A model generated the notes under the pieces. It was not told the origin of the DNA and made no database searches. It saw only the letters and a list, made by a program, of their open reading frames with translations. From assembly GCA_021839785.1 (NCBI GenBank), contig JAKCAB010000671.1, positions 1 to 5,310 of the forward strand: a DNA stretch of 5,310 bases, given 5' to 3'. This document shows, in pieces, positions 5,017 to 5,310 of this stretch (positions are counted from its first letter, which is position 1; every line of letters begins with the position of its first letter). Both the position numbers and the translations under genes were made by a program. The stretch is from a bacterium. Its GTDB lineage: Bacteria > Verrucomicrobiota > Verrucomicrobiae > Limisphaerales > J093.

Positions 5017-5310
5017 ACTCCCCAGACGGCGGGATAGACTACAAGGCGAAGGGAAGAAGTTGCCACGACTGCGCGCGCTGCTCCCTTTCCCCGTCGGATG
5101 GGGAGAAATTCCATGAGCCGCCGAGGCTCACGAATTGTGCCCCTGAACCCCTCTTCTGCAAGTCGTTGGAAATCAACGCAGCCCCCGGGAGGTTCATGGG
5201 TAGGGTTGAGGTGAGGGGAAAAGCCGCGCCACCATTTTTGTTTCTGCACGGCTCGTCGTGGGTGGAGATCCCGCTTTCCGCAGAAGAAGAGGATGCGAAT
5301 GCGGTAGTTG
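5017..5310. other. Non-coding region with two adjoining hairpins
   Basis: This stretch upstream of the DUF4410 gene holds no gene I can support. Open frames exist on both strands, but their third-position GC is far below that of the real genes and none shows a recognisable motif. Two hairpins abut. TTTCCCC-(7)-GGGGAGA spans 5086-5106 (seven pairs including one T-G). AATT/AATT enclosing TGAGCC-(5)-GGCTCA spans 5107-5136. Neither is followed by a T-run. The minus strand around 5195-5225 reads CCTCACCTCAACCCTACCC, resembling the C/T-rich cores of dispersed intergenic repeats common in some GC-rich bacteria, so this may be a repeat-derived spacer. No convincing promoter for the DUF4410 gene was found. 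Confidence 0.45.

Noticed and set aside
4959..5249. 96-codon minus-strand frame overlapping the start of the DUF4410 gene
   Set aside because: It runs through the hairpins and repeat-like DNA and over a well-supported start with a good ribosome binding site; no domain is seen.
5196..5310. Plus-strand frame from ATG 5196 open to the right edge
   Set aside because: A GGAGG lies only three bases before the ATG, too close for a usual spacing. Third-position GC is low and no motif is recognisable in the 38 codons visible.

Overview
The window is GC-rich bacterial chromosome. No gene fixes the taxon. The long ClpX-like ATPase, the DUF4410 lipoprotein and the hairpin-rich GC intergenic DNA would fit a verrucomicrobial or related PVC/soil lineage, but that is a guess from gene style and not a demonstrated placement.

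Layout, left to right. (1) Positions 3-167 (+) hold the last 54 codons of uvrB, identified by its C-terminal UVR helix-hairpin motif. (2) Positions 249-793 (+) hold a two-gene, overlapping DUF433/DUF5615 cassette, a predicted toxin-antitoxin pair of the VapBC-like COG2442/COG4634 type. (3) Convergent to it on the minus strand is a two-gene unit read right to left: a 527-residue ClpX-like AAA+ unfoldase (3671-2088), then, after 24 bp, an RsmB/NOP-type RNA cytosine methyltransferase (2063-894). A candidate sigma-70 promoter with a perfect TTGACA -35 box lies just upstream of the ClpX-like gene. (4) Positions 3672-4189 are 518 bp without an intact gene. They contain a long imperfect hairpin (3764-3825), a cluster of shorter GC hairpins (3875-3960) and, on the minus strand, what looks like the frameshifted end of a DNA methyltransferase gene (4116-3948). 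(5) Positions 5004-4190 (minus) encode a DUF4410 lipoprotein whose reading frame is broken by one base at an A-run (4737-4740). (6) Positions 5005-5310 are non-coding, with a good ribosome binding site for the DUF4410 gene and two adjoining hairpins.

The housekeeping part is the DNA-repair gene tail plus the protein- and RNA-quality genes (ClpX-like and RsmB-like). The accessory part is the toxin-antitoxin pair, the methyltransferase relic, the palindromes and the broken lipoprotein gene. I see no wholly new multi-gene system. The most unusual intact gene is the ClpX-like ATPase: it has no zinc-binding domain, an enlarged pore-2 loop, a retained ClpP-docking IGF motif and an extra C-terminal domain that resembles a second copy of its own small AAA subdomain.
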